Positions 16,316 to 25,447 are shown, numbered from the stretch's first letter. The stretch is 64,000 nucleotides of DNA from Arthrobacter globiformis (GCF_003261175.1 NZ_QLNP01000104.1:34804-98803), one strand, 5' to 3'. Program-made: numbers and translations. The notes: a model not told the origin generated them from the sequence alone.

Positions 16316-17197
16316 ATGACACACAGCGACGACGTGCGGAAATTCCTGACCTCCCGGCGGGCCAGGATCACGCCCGACGAAGCCGGCTTACCGGTCTACG
16401 GCGGGAACCGGCGCGTCGCCGGGCTGCGCCGCGAGGAAGTCGCCATGCTCGCCGGAATGAGCATCGATTACTACATCCGCCTGGAGCGCGGAAACCTCTC
16501 CGGCGCCTCGGACAGCGTCATCGAGGCACTCGCCCGGGCCCTGAAGCTCGACGACGCCGAAACGGCCCACCTCTCCGACCTTGCCCGTGCGGCCACCGCC
16601 TCCCCCCGCGTGCGGCGCAAACGCAGCCCCCAGACAGTACGGCCGAGCGTGCAGCGGGTCATAGATGCGATTACGACGGCGCCGGCCTGGGTCCGCAACG
16701 ACCGCGGGGATGTCCTGGCCGCCAACGAACTCGGCCGGGCGCTGTACCTGGACCTGATGGCGGAACAGGTCACCCCGCCGAACAGCGCGCGCTTCACCTT
16801 CCTGAACCCGAAGGCGCGGAAGTTCTTTGCCGACTGGGAGCGCGCCGCGGACGACATCGTCGCGGTCCTGCGCTCCACCGCGGGGAAGAACCCCTACGAC
16901 AAGGACCTCACGGATCTGATTGGTGAGCTCTCGACCCGCAGCGAGGAGTTCCGCATCCGGTGGGCCCGGCACGACGTGAAGTACCACCGCACCGGCCGCA
17001 AACAGCTCCACCACCCGGTCGTCGGGGACCTGGACCTGAGCTTCGAGGCGCTCGAGCTCCCCGCTGACCCCGGGCTGCGGATCAACGTGTACACGGCAGA
17101 GCCCGGGACCCCGTCCGAGGATGCGCTGAAAGTCCTCGCGAGCTGGGCCGCCACCCAACGGGCAACGGCAGAAATCCCCGTTGAGGAGAAGAAGTAA
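16316..17197 (+). CDS. XRE-type regulator with MmyB-like ligand domain
   Basis: 293 aa. The N-terminal HTH contains AGLRREEVAMLAGMSIDYYIRLERG (about residues 36-60), and the rest (about 105-270) matches the MmyB-like domain found in many actinobacterial regulators (RVIDAITTAPAWVRNDRGDVLAANELGRALY and the late HPVVGDLDLSFEALELP). These proteins commonly repress a divergent oxidoreductase and release DNA on ligand binding; a fatty-acyl ligand has been seen in related structures. The adjacent aldo/keto reductase is the likely target. Confidence 0.87.
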   Translation: MTHSDDVRKFLTSRRARITPDEAGLPVYGGNRRVAGLRREEVAMLAGMSIDYYIRLERGNLSGASDSVIEALARALKLDDAETAHLSDLARAATASPRVRRKRSPQTVRPSVQRVIDAITTAPAWVRNDRGDVLAANELGRALYLDLMAEQVTPPNSARFTFLNPKARKFFADWERAADDIVAVLRSTAGKNPYDKDLTDLIGELSTRSEEFRIRWARHDVKYHRTGRKQLHHPVVGDLDLSFEALELPADPGLRINVYTAEPGTPSEDALKVLASWAATQRATAEIPVEEKK

Positions 17198-17308
17198 CCG
17201 GCCGTCGCTCCAGCCCCGCAGGCCGCCGACTTGTTAGCTACGTCACATTCGTCTATCGTAGTCGGGGGCCACAGCGTGGTGGCCCTTTCTAAATTGGGGA
17301 GAAAATTA

Positions 17309-17668
17309 GTGAACGAGAAGCTGCGGGTGCTGGTCAGCGTTGACCTCGACGGCGCCAAGGCCCAGGTCAAGACCCAGGGTCACGTGACTGTCCAAAGCAT
17401 CCAGGGCCTGTACGACGTGATGAAGCGTGCCGACGCGCTGGTCCCGGGGCTGGCACTGGAGCTGGACATGACCCTGGCCGAGGTGGAACCACAGGCCATG
17501 GAGGAGCTCCGCGGCTGCGCCCGCTCCCATCACCTTCCTCTGCAGGTCGATCCGCTGCAGCGCAACTACCGGTTCAGCATCCTGGCACCGAAACTCCCCG
17601 CACCGAAGATCGCAGCGCCGAAACTGGTAACCCTCCCGGTCGCCGCACCTGTACTGGCAGCCGCCTGA
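17309..17668 (+). CDS. Small STAS-like protein of unknown function
   Basis: 119 aa from a GTG start with GGGGAGA seven bases upstream. The pattern LRVLVSVDLDGAKAQVKTQG, then a helix with IQGLYDVMKRADALVPGLALELDMTLAEVE, is what a STAS (anti-sigma-factor-antagonist-like) domain would show: strand, strand, helix, then a strand ending at a acidic residue. No phospho-Ser is obvious at the end of the third strand (DMTL). The tail holds three AxPK-type repeats (LPAPKIAAPKL) and is Pro/Ala-rich. It converges on the VWA gene with 1 bp between stops. Family assignment is inference. Confidence 0.5.
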   Translation: MNEKLRVLVSVDLDGAKAQVKTQGHVTVQSIQGLYDVMKRADALVPGLALELDMTLAEVEPQAMEELRGCARSHHLPLQVDPLQRNYRFSILAPKLPAPKIAAPKLVTLPVAAPVLAAA

Positions 17669-17669
17669 G

Positions 17670-19676
17670 CTAAATACCGGCGGCCCAGTCGTCGTCGTAA
17701 TAGCGGCTGCGGAAGTGGGCACGGAGGTACTCCCCCACAACCGCGGCGCCAAGGTCCCCGGTGTCTGGTGCGACCACCCGGCCGTCGATTCTGCGGGCCA
17801 GCCGCCGGACGAACCGTTCAAGACCCGGGTCGTCGCCGAGCCGGAAGAACGTGGCCTGCGTGCCCGCGCGCCCGAGCCGGTCCAGTTCCGCGACCGTGAC
17901 GCGGATGGTCTCCGGGTCCGGCGGCCAGCAGAACCACGACTCGCCGTCGCCCAGCAGGTGCGCGGTGGGCTCGCCGTCGGTCACCACCAGCAGGACGGGC
18001 TGCATCGACGGGTGCTGGCGGAAGAACCGGCCGGCCAGCAGCAGGCCGTGGTGCAGGTTGGTTCCCTGCTCGCGAAACGCCGGCAGGGCCGTGAGCTCGC
18101 CGATGTCCATCAACTGCGCGTAGCGGCCGAACGTGATCAGCTGCAGCCGGTCTCCGCGGAACCGGGTGGAGACGAGGTGGTGCAGGGCCAGCGCCGTGCG
18201 TTTCATCGGCACCCATCGCCCCTCGGCGGCCATCGAGAAGGACACGTCGGCCAGCAGGACGACGGCGGCCTGGGTACGCGCCTCCGTCTCCGTCACCTCG
18301 ATGTCCCCCACCGCCAGACGCAGGCCGCGGCCCGGATCACCGCCGTCGGCCATGGTGCGCCGGATGGCATTGGTGATGGTGCGGGTGACGTCCCACGGTT
18401 CGGCGTCGCCGAACTCCCACTGCCGGCTGGAGCCGGTCTGCTCGCCGGCGGCCCCGGCGACGCGCGTGTCCCGGCCGCCCTGCCGGCCGGACAGCTGCTT
18501 GGCGGTGTCCCGCAGCAGCGACTTCCCGAGCCGCCGCATGGCCTGGGGCGACAGCCGGAGGTCGCCGTCGGCCCCGCGGCGCAGGTAGCCGCCGTCCTGC
18601 ATCGCCCGCTCGATCTCCGCGAGGGTCCGGGCCGTCACGGCGGCGTTCTGCCCGAGCTGGCGGGCCAGGGCGTCCAGGTCCAGGTCGTCGAGGGTGGATC
18701 CGTTGTAGTGCTGGGAGAGCTGTTCGGACAGCTCGTCGAGTTCGGCGATGTCCTGCAGCACGCCGGTGCCGTCACCCAGCCCGAGTCCTTCCTGGCCCCC
18801 GAACCGTTCGGAGCCGCTCCAGTCCTCACCGGGGCGCAGGGCCCGCAGGCTGTCGTCGAGCTGGTTGAGCTGGGCCATGAGGTCGGCCGAGCCGAACGCC
18901 TGGGCGGACAGCCGCATCAGCTCTTCGCGCTGCTCCGGGGACATCGATTGCAGCATCCGCTGGGCCGCGGCGGCGCGCTTGGCGAGGGCGTCCACCAGCT
19001 CCTCGACGGACTGCGGATTCTCCGGGAAGTAGTCACCGTGTTTGGCCATGAACTCCCGGAAATCCGCATCCGTGTCCTCGCCGCGGCGGTGCTTGCCGAG
19101 CAGTTTGTTGAGGTCACGCAGCATCTCGCTCACTGCTTCGCGGTCCTTGTCGGTGGCGTTCTCCAGCGCCTGCTTCATGCCGGCGAACCGCTGGTCAAGG
19201 ACTTCGCGGCCGAGCAGGTCCTTGATCCTTTCGTAGGCTTCCCGGGCGCTGCTCGACTGCCAGTCGTAGGATGCGAGCTCGTTGACCGCGGCCGCCGTGG
19301 ACTGCGGGAGGTTCTGCAGCTGCATCTCGCGGAAGGCGCGGTCGTTGTTGTCCATCATGGCGTCGCGGGCGAGCTGTTTGCGCTCCTCTAGGACGGCAGT
19401 GTCCAGCAGCTTCCTGACCTCGTTAAGGGTGCCGTCCAGCTTATGGCGGCCCAGCAGTTCACTCCGCCGCTGCTGGACCCGGCGGGCCAGGTTGTCGAGC
19501 CCGTCGCGGTTCCGGCCGCCGCGCCGCAGGAACTCCTGCAGGGCATGCCGCGGCGAGTAGCCTTCCATGACGTCCTCGGCGATGGCTTCCAGCGCCTCCG
19601 CCAGGTCAACCGGCGGGGCAAGCGGATCCGGACCTCCGGCGTACCGGCCATACCTGGACCGGTTGTGCAGGGTCAT
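17670..19676 (-). CDS. VWA-domain protein partnered with an AAA+ ATPase
   Basis: 668 aa. Residues about 1-450 are helical and charge-rich, with many Arg/Glu/Gln stretches. Residues about 465-665 form a von Willebrand factor A domain with the MIDAS motif DVSFSMAAEG (about 475) and the third-loop TDGEPTAHL. It follows the AAA+ gene on the same strand after 44 bp, in the arrangement of MoxR/VWA and magnesium-chelatase-like pairs (compare Rv0959/Rv0958 of M. tuberculosis, from memory). Such pairs usually act as metal-insertion or complex-assembly machines; the client here is unknown. Confidence 0.82.
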   Translation of the reverse strand: MTLHNRSRYGRYAGGPDPLAPPVDLAEALEAIAEDVMEGYSPRHALQEFLRRGGRNRDGLDNLARRVQQRRSELLGRHKLDGTLNEVRKLLDTAVLEERKQLARDAMMDNNDRAFREMQLQNLPQSTAAAVNELASYDWQSSSAREAYERIKDLLGREVLDQRFAGMKQALENATDKDREAVSEMLRDLNKLLGKHRRGEDTDADFREFMAKHGDYFPENPQSVEELVDALAKRAAAAQRMLQSMSPEQREELMRLSAQAFGSADLMAQLNQLDDSLRALRPGEDWSGSERFGGQEGLGLGDGTGVLQDIAELDELSEQLSQHYNGSTLDDLDLDALARQLGQNAAVTARTLAEIERAMQDGGYLRRGADGDLRLSPQAMRRLGKSLLRDTAKQLSGRQGGRDTRVAGAAGEQTGSSRQWEFGDAEPWDVTRTITNAIRRTMADGGDPGRGLRLAVGDIEVTETEARTQAAVVLLADVSFSMAAEGRWVPMKRTALALHHLVSTRFRGDRLQLITFGRYAQLMDIGELTALPAFREQGTNLHHGLLLAGRFFRQHPSMQPVLLVVTDGEPTAHLLGDGESWFCWPPDPETIRVTVAELDRLGRAGTQATFFRLGDDPGLERFVRRLARRIDGRVVAPDTGDLGAAVVGEYLRAHFRSRYYDDDWAAGI

Positions 19677-19720
19677 GATGCCTCCTGTACTCGCTAATCT
19701 GCACCCGGCAGAAACTGTAC

Positions 19721-21121
19721 TTAGCCGTAGACCGTTGCCTCGTCGTCGGACTCCTTGGAGATCCGCCGGGCGAGGTAGAGGCCTTCCAGCGCAAGTTCGA
19801 CGGCGGCGGCGCGCTGCCCGTCGTTTTTCGCGCCCAGGCGCTCACTGATTTTGTCGTAGAGACTTGACCCGTTCCCGGACCCGTTGAGCGACGGGAGATT
19901 CTCCAGGAACTCTCGCGCCGTGACCTGGTCACCGGTGGTCACGGTGGTGTGGCCGTCGAGCGCGGCCACGAGCGGGCCCATCTCGATCCCCTTGAAATGC
20001 GCCCGCACGGCTTCAGCCGTGGCTGTGCGCAGCAGGTGGTCGAGGATGCCCTGTTCGCGCCCTTCCTCGCCCGACTCAAACTCGATCTTGCCCGTGAGGA
20101 CCTCGACGGCGGTCTCCAGGTCGATGATGCGTGCGACAGCCTGGTCCTCCCCGCGCACGCTGGCCCGGCGCAGGGCCGCAGCGGCGACGGTCTCGGCGCC
20201 CGCGATGCCGAAGCGGGCGGAAACGCCGGAGGTCTGGTTGATGGCCGGGGACTGCCGCAGCGCCCGGGTGTAACGGGCGAGGATCTCGAGGATGACGGGC
20301 GGGACGTCGGCCACCAGCTTCCCCTCCTGCCGGATGACGGAGACCTCGTCATCCAGCTCAATCGGGTAGTGGGTGCGGATCTCGGCGCCGAAGCGGTCCT
20401 TCAGGGGTGTGATGATCCGGCCGCGGTTGGTGTAGTCCTCGGGGTTGGCTGACGCGACGACCAGCACGTCCAGCGGAAGCCGCAGCACGTATCCGCGGAT
20501 CTGGATGTCGCGTTCCTCCATCACGTTAAGCATTGACACCTGGATCCGCTCGGCAAGGTCGGGCAGCTCGTTGATGGCGATGATGCCCCGGTTGGAGCGC
20601 GGGACCAGTCCGTAGTGGATGGTTTCGGGGTCCCCGAGCCGGCGTCCTTCGGCAACCCGCATCGGGTCGACGTCGCCAATGAGGTCGGCGACGGAGGTGT
20701 CCGGCGTCGCGAGCTTCTCGACGTAGCGCTCCGAGCGGTGGCGCCAGGCCACCCGCATCCGGTCCCCTTCGGTGAGGGCACGGGCGCGGGACTGCTCGGT
20801 GATCGGGTCGTACGGGTGCTCGTTGAGTTCCGAGTCCTCGATCACCGGCGACCACTCGTCCAGCAGACCGGCCAGGGTGCGGAGCAGCCGGGTCTTGCCC
20901 TGCCCGCGTTCGCCGAGGAGGACGACGTCGTGCCCGGCGATCAGCGCGCGCTCAAGCTGGGGAAGGACGGTCCGACTGAACCCGTATAGTCCGGGCCATG
21001 GATCGAGCCCGGCGGCGAGCGCCGCGATCAGGTTGTCGCGGATTTCGTGGCGCAGGTCCTTGTGGACATGGCCCGATGCACGCAGTTCGCCAACGGTGAA
21101 GATATCTGGACGATCACTCAC
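19721..21121 (-). CDS. MoxR/Mg-chelatase-type AAA+ ATPase
   Basis: 466 aa. Walker A is GERGQGKTRLLRTL (about residues 66-79) and the Walker B/sensor area is GIIAINELPDL (about 178-188), followed by VLVVASANPEDYTNRGR with the sensor-1 Asn. Annotated in relatives as a magnesium chelatase or sigma-54-interacting regulator, though it has no DNA-binding domain. Upstream partner of the VWA protein. It is divergent from the phosphomutase with a 134-bp gap containing an imperfect GC-rich hairpin (about 21208-21238). Confidence 0.85.
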   Translation of the reverse strand: MSDRPDIFTVGELRASGHVHKDLRHEIRDNLIAALAAGLDPWPGLYGFSRTVLPQLERALIAGHDVVLLGERGQGKTRLLRTLAGLLDEWSPVIEDSELNEHPYDPITEQSRARALTEGDRMRVAWRHRSERYVEKLATPDTSVADLIGDVDPMRVAEGRRLGDPETIHYGLVPRSNRGIIAINELPDLAERIQVSMLNVMEERDIQIRGYVLRLPLDVLVVASANPEDYTNRGRIITPLKDRFGAEIRTHYPIELDDEVSVIRQEGKLVADVPPVILEILARYTRALRQSPAINQTSGVSARFGIAGAETVAAAALRRASVRGEDQAVARIIDLETAVEVLTGKIEFESGEEGREQGILDHLLRTATAEAVRAHFKGIEMGPLVAALDGHTTVTTGDQVTAREFLENLPSLNGSGNGSSLYDKISERLGAKNDGQRAAAVELALEGLYLARRISKESDDEATVYG

Positions 21122-21255
21122 CCCTCTACGTTAGTCCTCGACTGTGCGGGGAATCGAGAGATTCCCTCCGATTCCTACCCGCCAGAACGATAGCGCTCCG
21201 CGGCCCCCCACCCTCGCAAGCTCGGGCGGGGTCCCCTGCCGCTACGCTTATTGCT

Positions 21256-21906
21256 GTGACCGCAGAATCACCGCCGTCGAAACCGGAAAGCACGCTTCTC
21301 CTTCTGGTGCGCCACGGGGAAACGCCCACCACCGGCATGGTGCTGCCCGGGCGGACGCCGGGACTGCATCTTTCCGACCGGGGCCGGGCCCAGGCCGAAC
21401 GGGTGGCGGAACGGCTCGCGGGCCTTAAGGTCGACGCCGTCTACTCCTCGCCGTTGGAGCGCACCTGCGAGACGGCGGAACCCACGGCGGCCGCTGTGGG
21501 ACTGGCGGTGCGCGAGGAGCCCGGTCTGCTCGAATGCGACTTCGGTGAGTGGACTGCCGTCGCCCTCGCCGAACTGTCCGGCCTGCCGGAATGGCAGACG
21601 GTGCAGCAGAACCCCTCGGCCTTCCGCTTCCCCGACGGTGAGAGCTTCACGGAGATGCAGGCGCGGATCGTGGGGGCGCTCGAGGGGCTGGGGACAGCAC
21701 ACGCCGGGGGCGTCGTCGTCTGCTTTTCCCACGCCGACCCGATCAAGGCGGCAGTGGCCCACGCCCTGGGCACGGATCTTGACCACTTTCAGCGGATTGT
21801 CATCAGCCCGGGGTCCGTCTCGGCCATCTCTTACGCAGACGGCCAGGCGCCTGCCGTGCACATGGTGAATTCGACGTCGGAACCGCTGAGCGGGCTGCGG
21901 GCGTGA
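21256..21906 (+). CDS. Histidine phosphatase, MSMEG_4193-type phosphomutase
   Basis: 216 aa, phosphoglycerate-mutase-like. The catalytic RHGET lies in LLLVRHGETPTTGMVLPGRTPG, the second Arg in VYSSPLERTCETA, the acid in LECDFGEW and the second His in VVCFSHADPIK. The MVLPGRTPGLHLS stretch is the mark of the MSMEG_4193 subgroup of actinobacteria. It precedes an SCO1664-family gene by 18 bp. In relatives a DUF3090 gene belongs to the same cluster; here that gene is at 48815-49390. Confidence 0.87.
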   Translation: MTAESPPSKPESTLLLLVRHGETPTTGMVLPGRTPGLHLSDRGRAQAERVAERLAGLKVDAVYSSPLERTCETAEPTAAAVGLAVREEPGLLECDFGEWTAVALAELSGLPEWQTVQQNPSAFRFPDGESFTEMQARIVGALEGLGTAHAGGVVVCFSHADPIKAAVAHALGTDLDHFQRIVISPGSVSAISYADGQAPAVHMVNSTSEPLSGLRA

Positions 21907-21924
21907 AGGTCATGGTGCCGTGAC

Positions 21925-22632
21925 ATGGCTGTGTGTGGACGCGAGCTGACGCTCCTGAACGAGGGCCAGGTCGAGCTGCTGGGCCGCATCCCTCGCAGCA
22001 GCAACGAGACGTTCCTTGTGGAGATTTCCGGCGCGGACGGCTCCGGCTTTGCGGTCTACAAGCCGGAAGCGGGAGAACGGCCGCTGTCCGATTTTGAGCC
22101 CGGGCTGTACCGGCGGGAGCGCGCGGCGTACCTGCTCAGCGAGTCCTTGGGCTGGGGATTCGTGCCGACGACCGTGATCCGCGAGGAGGCACCCTTGGGA
22201 GTCGGGTCGCTGCAGTGGTTCATCGACTGCGACTTCGGCGAGCATTACTTCACGCTGTACGCCGACATCCCGGAGACGCACCCGGACCTGGCACGGATCG
22301 CACTGTTCGACTACGTCGCCAACAACACGGACCGCAAAAGCGGGCACGTGCTGCGCGGCGACGACGGCCGGGTGTGGGGCATCGACCACGGGCTGTGCTT
22401 CTCGGCAATCTTCAAACTGCGCACCGTGATCTGGGACTTCGCGGGCGACCCCATCCCGGAGGCCCTGCTCGAGGACATCGCTCCGCTCGCCGAGTCCGTG
22501 CCCGACGACGTGGCCGAACTCCTCGACGGCTCGGAGGTCACCGCCCTGCAACGCCGCGTGCGGCGCCTGCTGCATGAGCCCGTGCTGCCAGTGGACCGCA
22601 CCGGCATGCGGTACCCGTGGCCGCTGGTGTAG
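21925..22632 (+). CDS. SCO1664-family protein (PI3/4-kinase-like)
   Basis: 235 aa. Matches, from memory of the family, the actinobacterial SCO1664 group: the opening GQVELLGRIPRSSNETFLVEI, the lysine strand FAVYKPEAGERPLSDF, and the catalytic and metal part FDYVANNTDRKSGHVL followed by VWGIDHGLCFS, which resemble the kinase loop (D..NxDR) and IDHG motif of phosphatidylinositol-kinase-like folds. The biochemical role is not established. Expected partner of the phosphomutase upstream. Confidence 0.85.
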   Translation: MAVCGRELTLLNEGQVELLGRIPRSSNETFLVEISGADGSGFAVYKPEAGERPLSDFEPGLYRRERAAYLLSESLGWGFVPTTVIREEAPLGVGSLQWFIDCDFGEHYFTLYADIPETHPDLARIALFDYVANNTDRKSGHVLRGDDGRVWGIDHGLCFSAIFKLRTVIWDFAGDPIPEALLEDIAPLAESVPDDVAELLDGSEVTALQRRVRRLLHEPVLPVDRTGMRYPWPLV

Positions 22633-22683
22633 GCGAGTGTTTGCTGCAGGAAGCTCTGGGCCCGTGCAGCCTTAGGTGCATTT

Positions 22684-23697
22684 TCAGATGGTGAGCACTA
22701 CCTTGCCGGACACCTGGCCGTTTTCCAGGAAACGGATCGCGTCCTGAGCCTCAGCCAGCGGAAAGGTCCGGTCGAGGGCTGGCGCAATTTTGCCGGCCTC
22801 GATGAGCGGGGCAAGGTCCTGCAGTTCGGGGGCGCGGACGAGGCCGAGGAACGTGGTCAGCCGTTGGCTGATGAAGGGTGACAGCGCCAGGGCGCCGAGT
22901 TGGCGGTGCAGGCCTCCGGTCAGCTTCCCGCCGCCCTCACCGCCGGTGATGACCGCGGTTCCAGTACGGGTTAGGGCGCGGCGCAGGCGGGAGATTGATG
23001 GGTTTCCGGCGATGTCCAGGATGAGGTCGTACGGGCCGGCGTCTGCGAAGTCCTCACGCGTGTAATCGATGACGTGGTCGGCGCCGAGGGTACGGACAAA
23101 CTCGACCTTGCCGGTACTGCAGGCTCCGATGACCTGGGCACCGTAGGCTTTGGCCAGCTGGACCGCGTAGCTGCCGACGCCGCCGGACGCTCCGGTGACA
23201 AGCACCTTCTGCCCCTCCCGGATCTTCCCGGCGCGCAGGCCCAGGAGAGCAGTGACCGCGGAGACCGGCACCGCCGCGGCCTGCTCGAAGGAGAGGGCGC
23301 GGGGCTTCGCGGCCAGTTTGGTCTCGGACGCAATAGCGTATTCCGCGTAGGAGCCGCGGCCGCTGCCGTACACCGCGTCGCCGACGGCGAACCGCGTGAC
23401 GTCGGGACCTACGGCTTCTACTGTCCCCGCGAGATCCAGGCCCAGAACAGGGTCCTTCGGTTTCCGGACTCCGAATGCCAAACGGCCGAGGTAAGGCAGA
23501 CCGGTCATCAAGTGCCAGACTCCGCGGTCGACGCCGGCAGCCCTGACGCGGATGAGCACGTCGTCGCCTTTGACAAGAGGGCGGGGCACCCGATCCAGGC
23601 GCAGCACCTCCGGCCCTCCGTAGGTTTCCCGAACGACAGCGCGCATGTCGTCCACCGTCCCGGTGCCCTTTCGTTGAGGATGCTCCTGCGTTTTCAT
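22684..23697 (-). CDS. MDR-family NAD(P)-dependent quinone/alcohol oxidoreductase
   Basis: 337 aa. Medium-chain dehydrogenase/reductase without the structural zinc cysteines. The N-terminal GroES-like part shows GLDLAGTVEAVGPDVTRFAVGD and the Rossmann part GASGGVGSYAVQLAKAYGA (about residues 165-185). It belongs to the quinone-oxidoreductase branch. ATG at 23697 is preferred; MRAVV at 23646 is an alternative nearer to usual family starts. It faces a TetR gene across 96 bp holding two palindromes, so repression by that TetR is likely. Confidence 0.87.
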   Translation of the reverse strand: MKTQEHPQRKGTGTVDDMRAVVRETYGGPEVLRLDRVPRPLVKGDDVLIRVRAAGVDRGVWHLMTGLPYLGRLAFGVRKPKDPVLGLDLAGTVEAVGPDVTRFAVGDAVYGSGRGSYAEYAIASETKLAAKPRALSFEQAAAVPVSAVTALLGLRAGKIREGQKVLVTGASGGVGSYAVQLAKAYGAQVIGACSTGKVEFVRTLGADHVIDYTREDFADAGPYDLILDIAGNPSISRLRRALTRTGTAVITGGEGGGKLTGGLHRQLGALALSPFISQRLTTFLGLVRAPELQDLAPLIEAGKIAPALDRTFPLAEAQDAIRFLENGQVSGKVVLTI

Positions 23698-23727
23698 AAC
23701 GTTCCTTTCTGTTCTTGCAGGGAGTGT

Positions 23728-23744
23728 TTCGTACAATGTACGAA
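23728..23744. promoter_or_regulatory. Candidate TetR operator 1
   Basis: TTCGTACAATGTACGAA is a perfect 8-bp inverted repeat around one central base, between the divergent oxidoreductase and TetR genes. Confidence 0.7.
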
Positions 23745-23752
23745 CAGGGTAT

Positions 23753-23765
23753 CGTACGGCGTACG
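23753..23765. promoter_or_regulatory. Candidate TetR operator 2
   Basis: CGTACGGCGTACG, a perfect 5-bp inverted repeat with a 3-bp centre, sharing the CGTAC/GTACG core with operator 1. Centres are 23 bp apart, about two turns. Confidence 0.6.
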
Positions 23766-23793
23766 GAAGCGGAAGGGCTGGGAGGAGCAAATA

Positions 23794-24456
23794 ATGAAGG
23801 ACGCAGGCGCGGGCGGCAGGGACCGGCCGGGGCTCAGCCGGGAGAAAGTACTGCGGAAGGCTCTGGAGTTGGCGGACAGGGACGGTATTGCTGCCCTGTC
23901 GATACGTGCGCTCGCCCAGGGGATGGGCACCAAACCGATGACGCTCTACTACTACGTGGCCAACAAGGACCAGATCCTTGACGGCCTCGTGGACCTCGTC
24001 TTCACCGAGATCGACACGCCGGAGGCCGGAGGTGAGTGGAAGGAACAGATGCGACGACGGGCCCACTCGGCGCGGGAAGCGCTGCGCCGTCATCCATGGG
24101 CGGTCGGACTGCTCGAATCCCGCAAAGCCCCCGGCCCGGCAACGCTAAAGCACCACGAGGCAACCCTGGGAACACTGCGCGCAGCGGGCTTCACCGTCCA
24201 ACAGACCGCCCGGGCGTACTCGCTACTGGACAGCTACATCTACGGGTTCGCCCTCCAGGAAGCCGCACTGCCCATAGCAGGGCACGAGCCGATGGCGGAG
24301 GTGGCCGGTCCCATCATGGAACGGTTCGCGACCGGTGAATACCCGCACATGGTCGAGATCGCCACGCAGGTTGTCATGCAGCCCGGCTACGACTACGGCA
24401 ACGAGTTCGCCTACGGGCTGGAGTTGATCCTCAGCGCGCTGGAACCGGCTCAGTAG
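23794..24456 (+). CDS. TetR/AcrR-family regulator
   Basis: 220 aa. HTH at about residues 17-62 with ALSIRALAQGMGTKPMTLYYYVANKDQIL, a clear TetR recognition helix, followed by an all-helical ligand domain of the TetR_C_1 (TetR/Mycobacteria-type) kind with the AYSLLDSYIYGFALQEAALP stretch. GGGAGGAGC lies upstream of the ATG at 23794. Divergent from the MDR oxidoreductase with palindromic operators between. Confidence 0.88.
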   Translation: MKDAGAGGRDRPGLSREKVLRKALELADRDGIAALSIRALAQGMGTKPMTLYYYVANKDQILDGLVDLVFTEIDTPEAGGEWKEQMRRRAHSAREALRRHPWAVGLLESRKAPGPATLKHHEATLGTLRAAGFTVQQTARAYSLLDSYIYGFALQEAALPIAGHEPMAEVAGPIMERFATGEYPHMVEIATQVVMQPGYDYGNEFAYGLELILSALEPAQ

Positions 24457-24478
24457 CCTAGTGAACCCGGGCCGCCGA

Positions 24479-25447
24479 TCAGGAACTGTAGTGCTCGGTC
24501 AGCCTCGCCAGGCCCTCGTCCAGCGAGACGGCAGGCGTCCAGTTGAGGAGTTCCTGGGTCTCGCGCTGGTCGAACCAGTGGGCGGTGGAGAGCTGCTCAG
24601 CAAGGAACCTGGTCATCGGCGGCTCATCTTTCCGGCCGGCCCACGTCCAGAGCTTCTCCACCACCGCTCCCGCCGCCCGTGCCACCCCGCCCGGCACACT
24701 CCACGACGGCGCGGGCACGCCCCCCGCCGCGCAGATACCGGCCAGCAGCTCGCCTACCGGGCGGGGCTCGCCGTTGCTGACGACGAGCGCCCGGCCGTGG
24801 ATGTTCTCCATGCGGTGCAACGCGGCGACGATGGCCGATGCGGCGTTGTCCACATAGGTGGTGTCGATCAGCGCCGCCCCGGCGTCGAGCAGCGGCAGCC
24901 GGCCGCGGCCGGCGCGTGCCAGGACCCGTTCCACCAACTGCGTGTCACCCGGGCCCCAGACGATGTGGGGGCGCACAGCCGCGACCCGAAATTCCGGAGC
25001 GTCCTCTGCCAGGGCCAGCAGTTCCGCCTCGGCCTTGGTGCGGGAGTAGTCACCGTGCGCACGTTCCGGGTCAGCCGGCTCCGCGCCCAGCCCGGCGATG
25101 GCGGCGCCGGAGTTGGCCACGGACGGGGAGGACACGAACACCACATCCCGCACCCCTGCTTCGCGGGCGGCCCGGAGCAGGCGGCGCGTGCCTTCGACGT
25201 TCACCTCGTCGAATTCCGCGGCACGGCCTGTAAAAGAGACTTTCGCGGCCAGGTGGATGACGGCCTCGGCGCCTGCTACCGCGCGATGGACGGCGTCATC
25301 GTCCGTGACGGACCCGCAGAAGTCCGCAGCGCCGTCGACTCCTGAGGGGCGCCGCTGGAACGTGGCGACCTCGTGGCCCTGGCGCACCAGCAGCCGGGTC
25401 ACCTCCCGCCCGAGCAGCCCGCTTGCGCCGGTGACGAGGACCCTCAT
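24479..25447 (-). CDS. oleD: OleD, NAD(P)H-dependent 2-alkyl-3-ketoacid reductase
   Basis: 322 aa, extended short-chain dehydrogenase. Cofactor motif GASGLLGREVTRLL at the N-terminus and catalytic YSRTKAE (Tyr-x3-Lys, about residues 143-149). In the olefin pathway OleD reduces the beta-keto acid made by OleA to a 2-alkyl-3-hydroxy acid. Last gene of the cluster; its start overlaps the oleBC stop by 4 bp. Without the neighbours it would be annotated only as a 3-beta-hydroxysteroid-dehydrogenase-like epimerase. Confidence 0.87.
   Translation of the reverse strand: MRVLVTGASGLLGREVTRLLVRQGHEVATFQRRPSGVDGAADFCGSVTDDDAVHRAVAGAEAVIHLAAKVSFTGRAAEFDEVNVEGTRRLLRAAREAGVRDVVFVSSPSVANSGAAIAGLGAEPADPERAHGDYSRTKAEAELLALAEDAPEFRVAAVRPHIVWGPGDTQLVERVLARAGRGRLPLLDAGAALIDTTYVDNAASAIVAALHRMENIHGRALVVSNGEPRPVGELLAGICAAGGVPAPSWSVPGGVARAAGAVVEKLWTWAGRKDEPPMTRFLAEQLSTAHWFDQRETQELLNWTPAVSLDEGLARLTEHYSS

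Noticed and set aside
21208-21238. GC-rich imperfect hairpin in the AAA+/phosphomutase spacer as a terminator or riboswitch
   Set aside because: The arms pair only in part, both genes run away from it, and no conserved riboswitch core was recognised.
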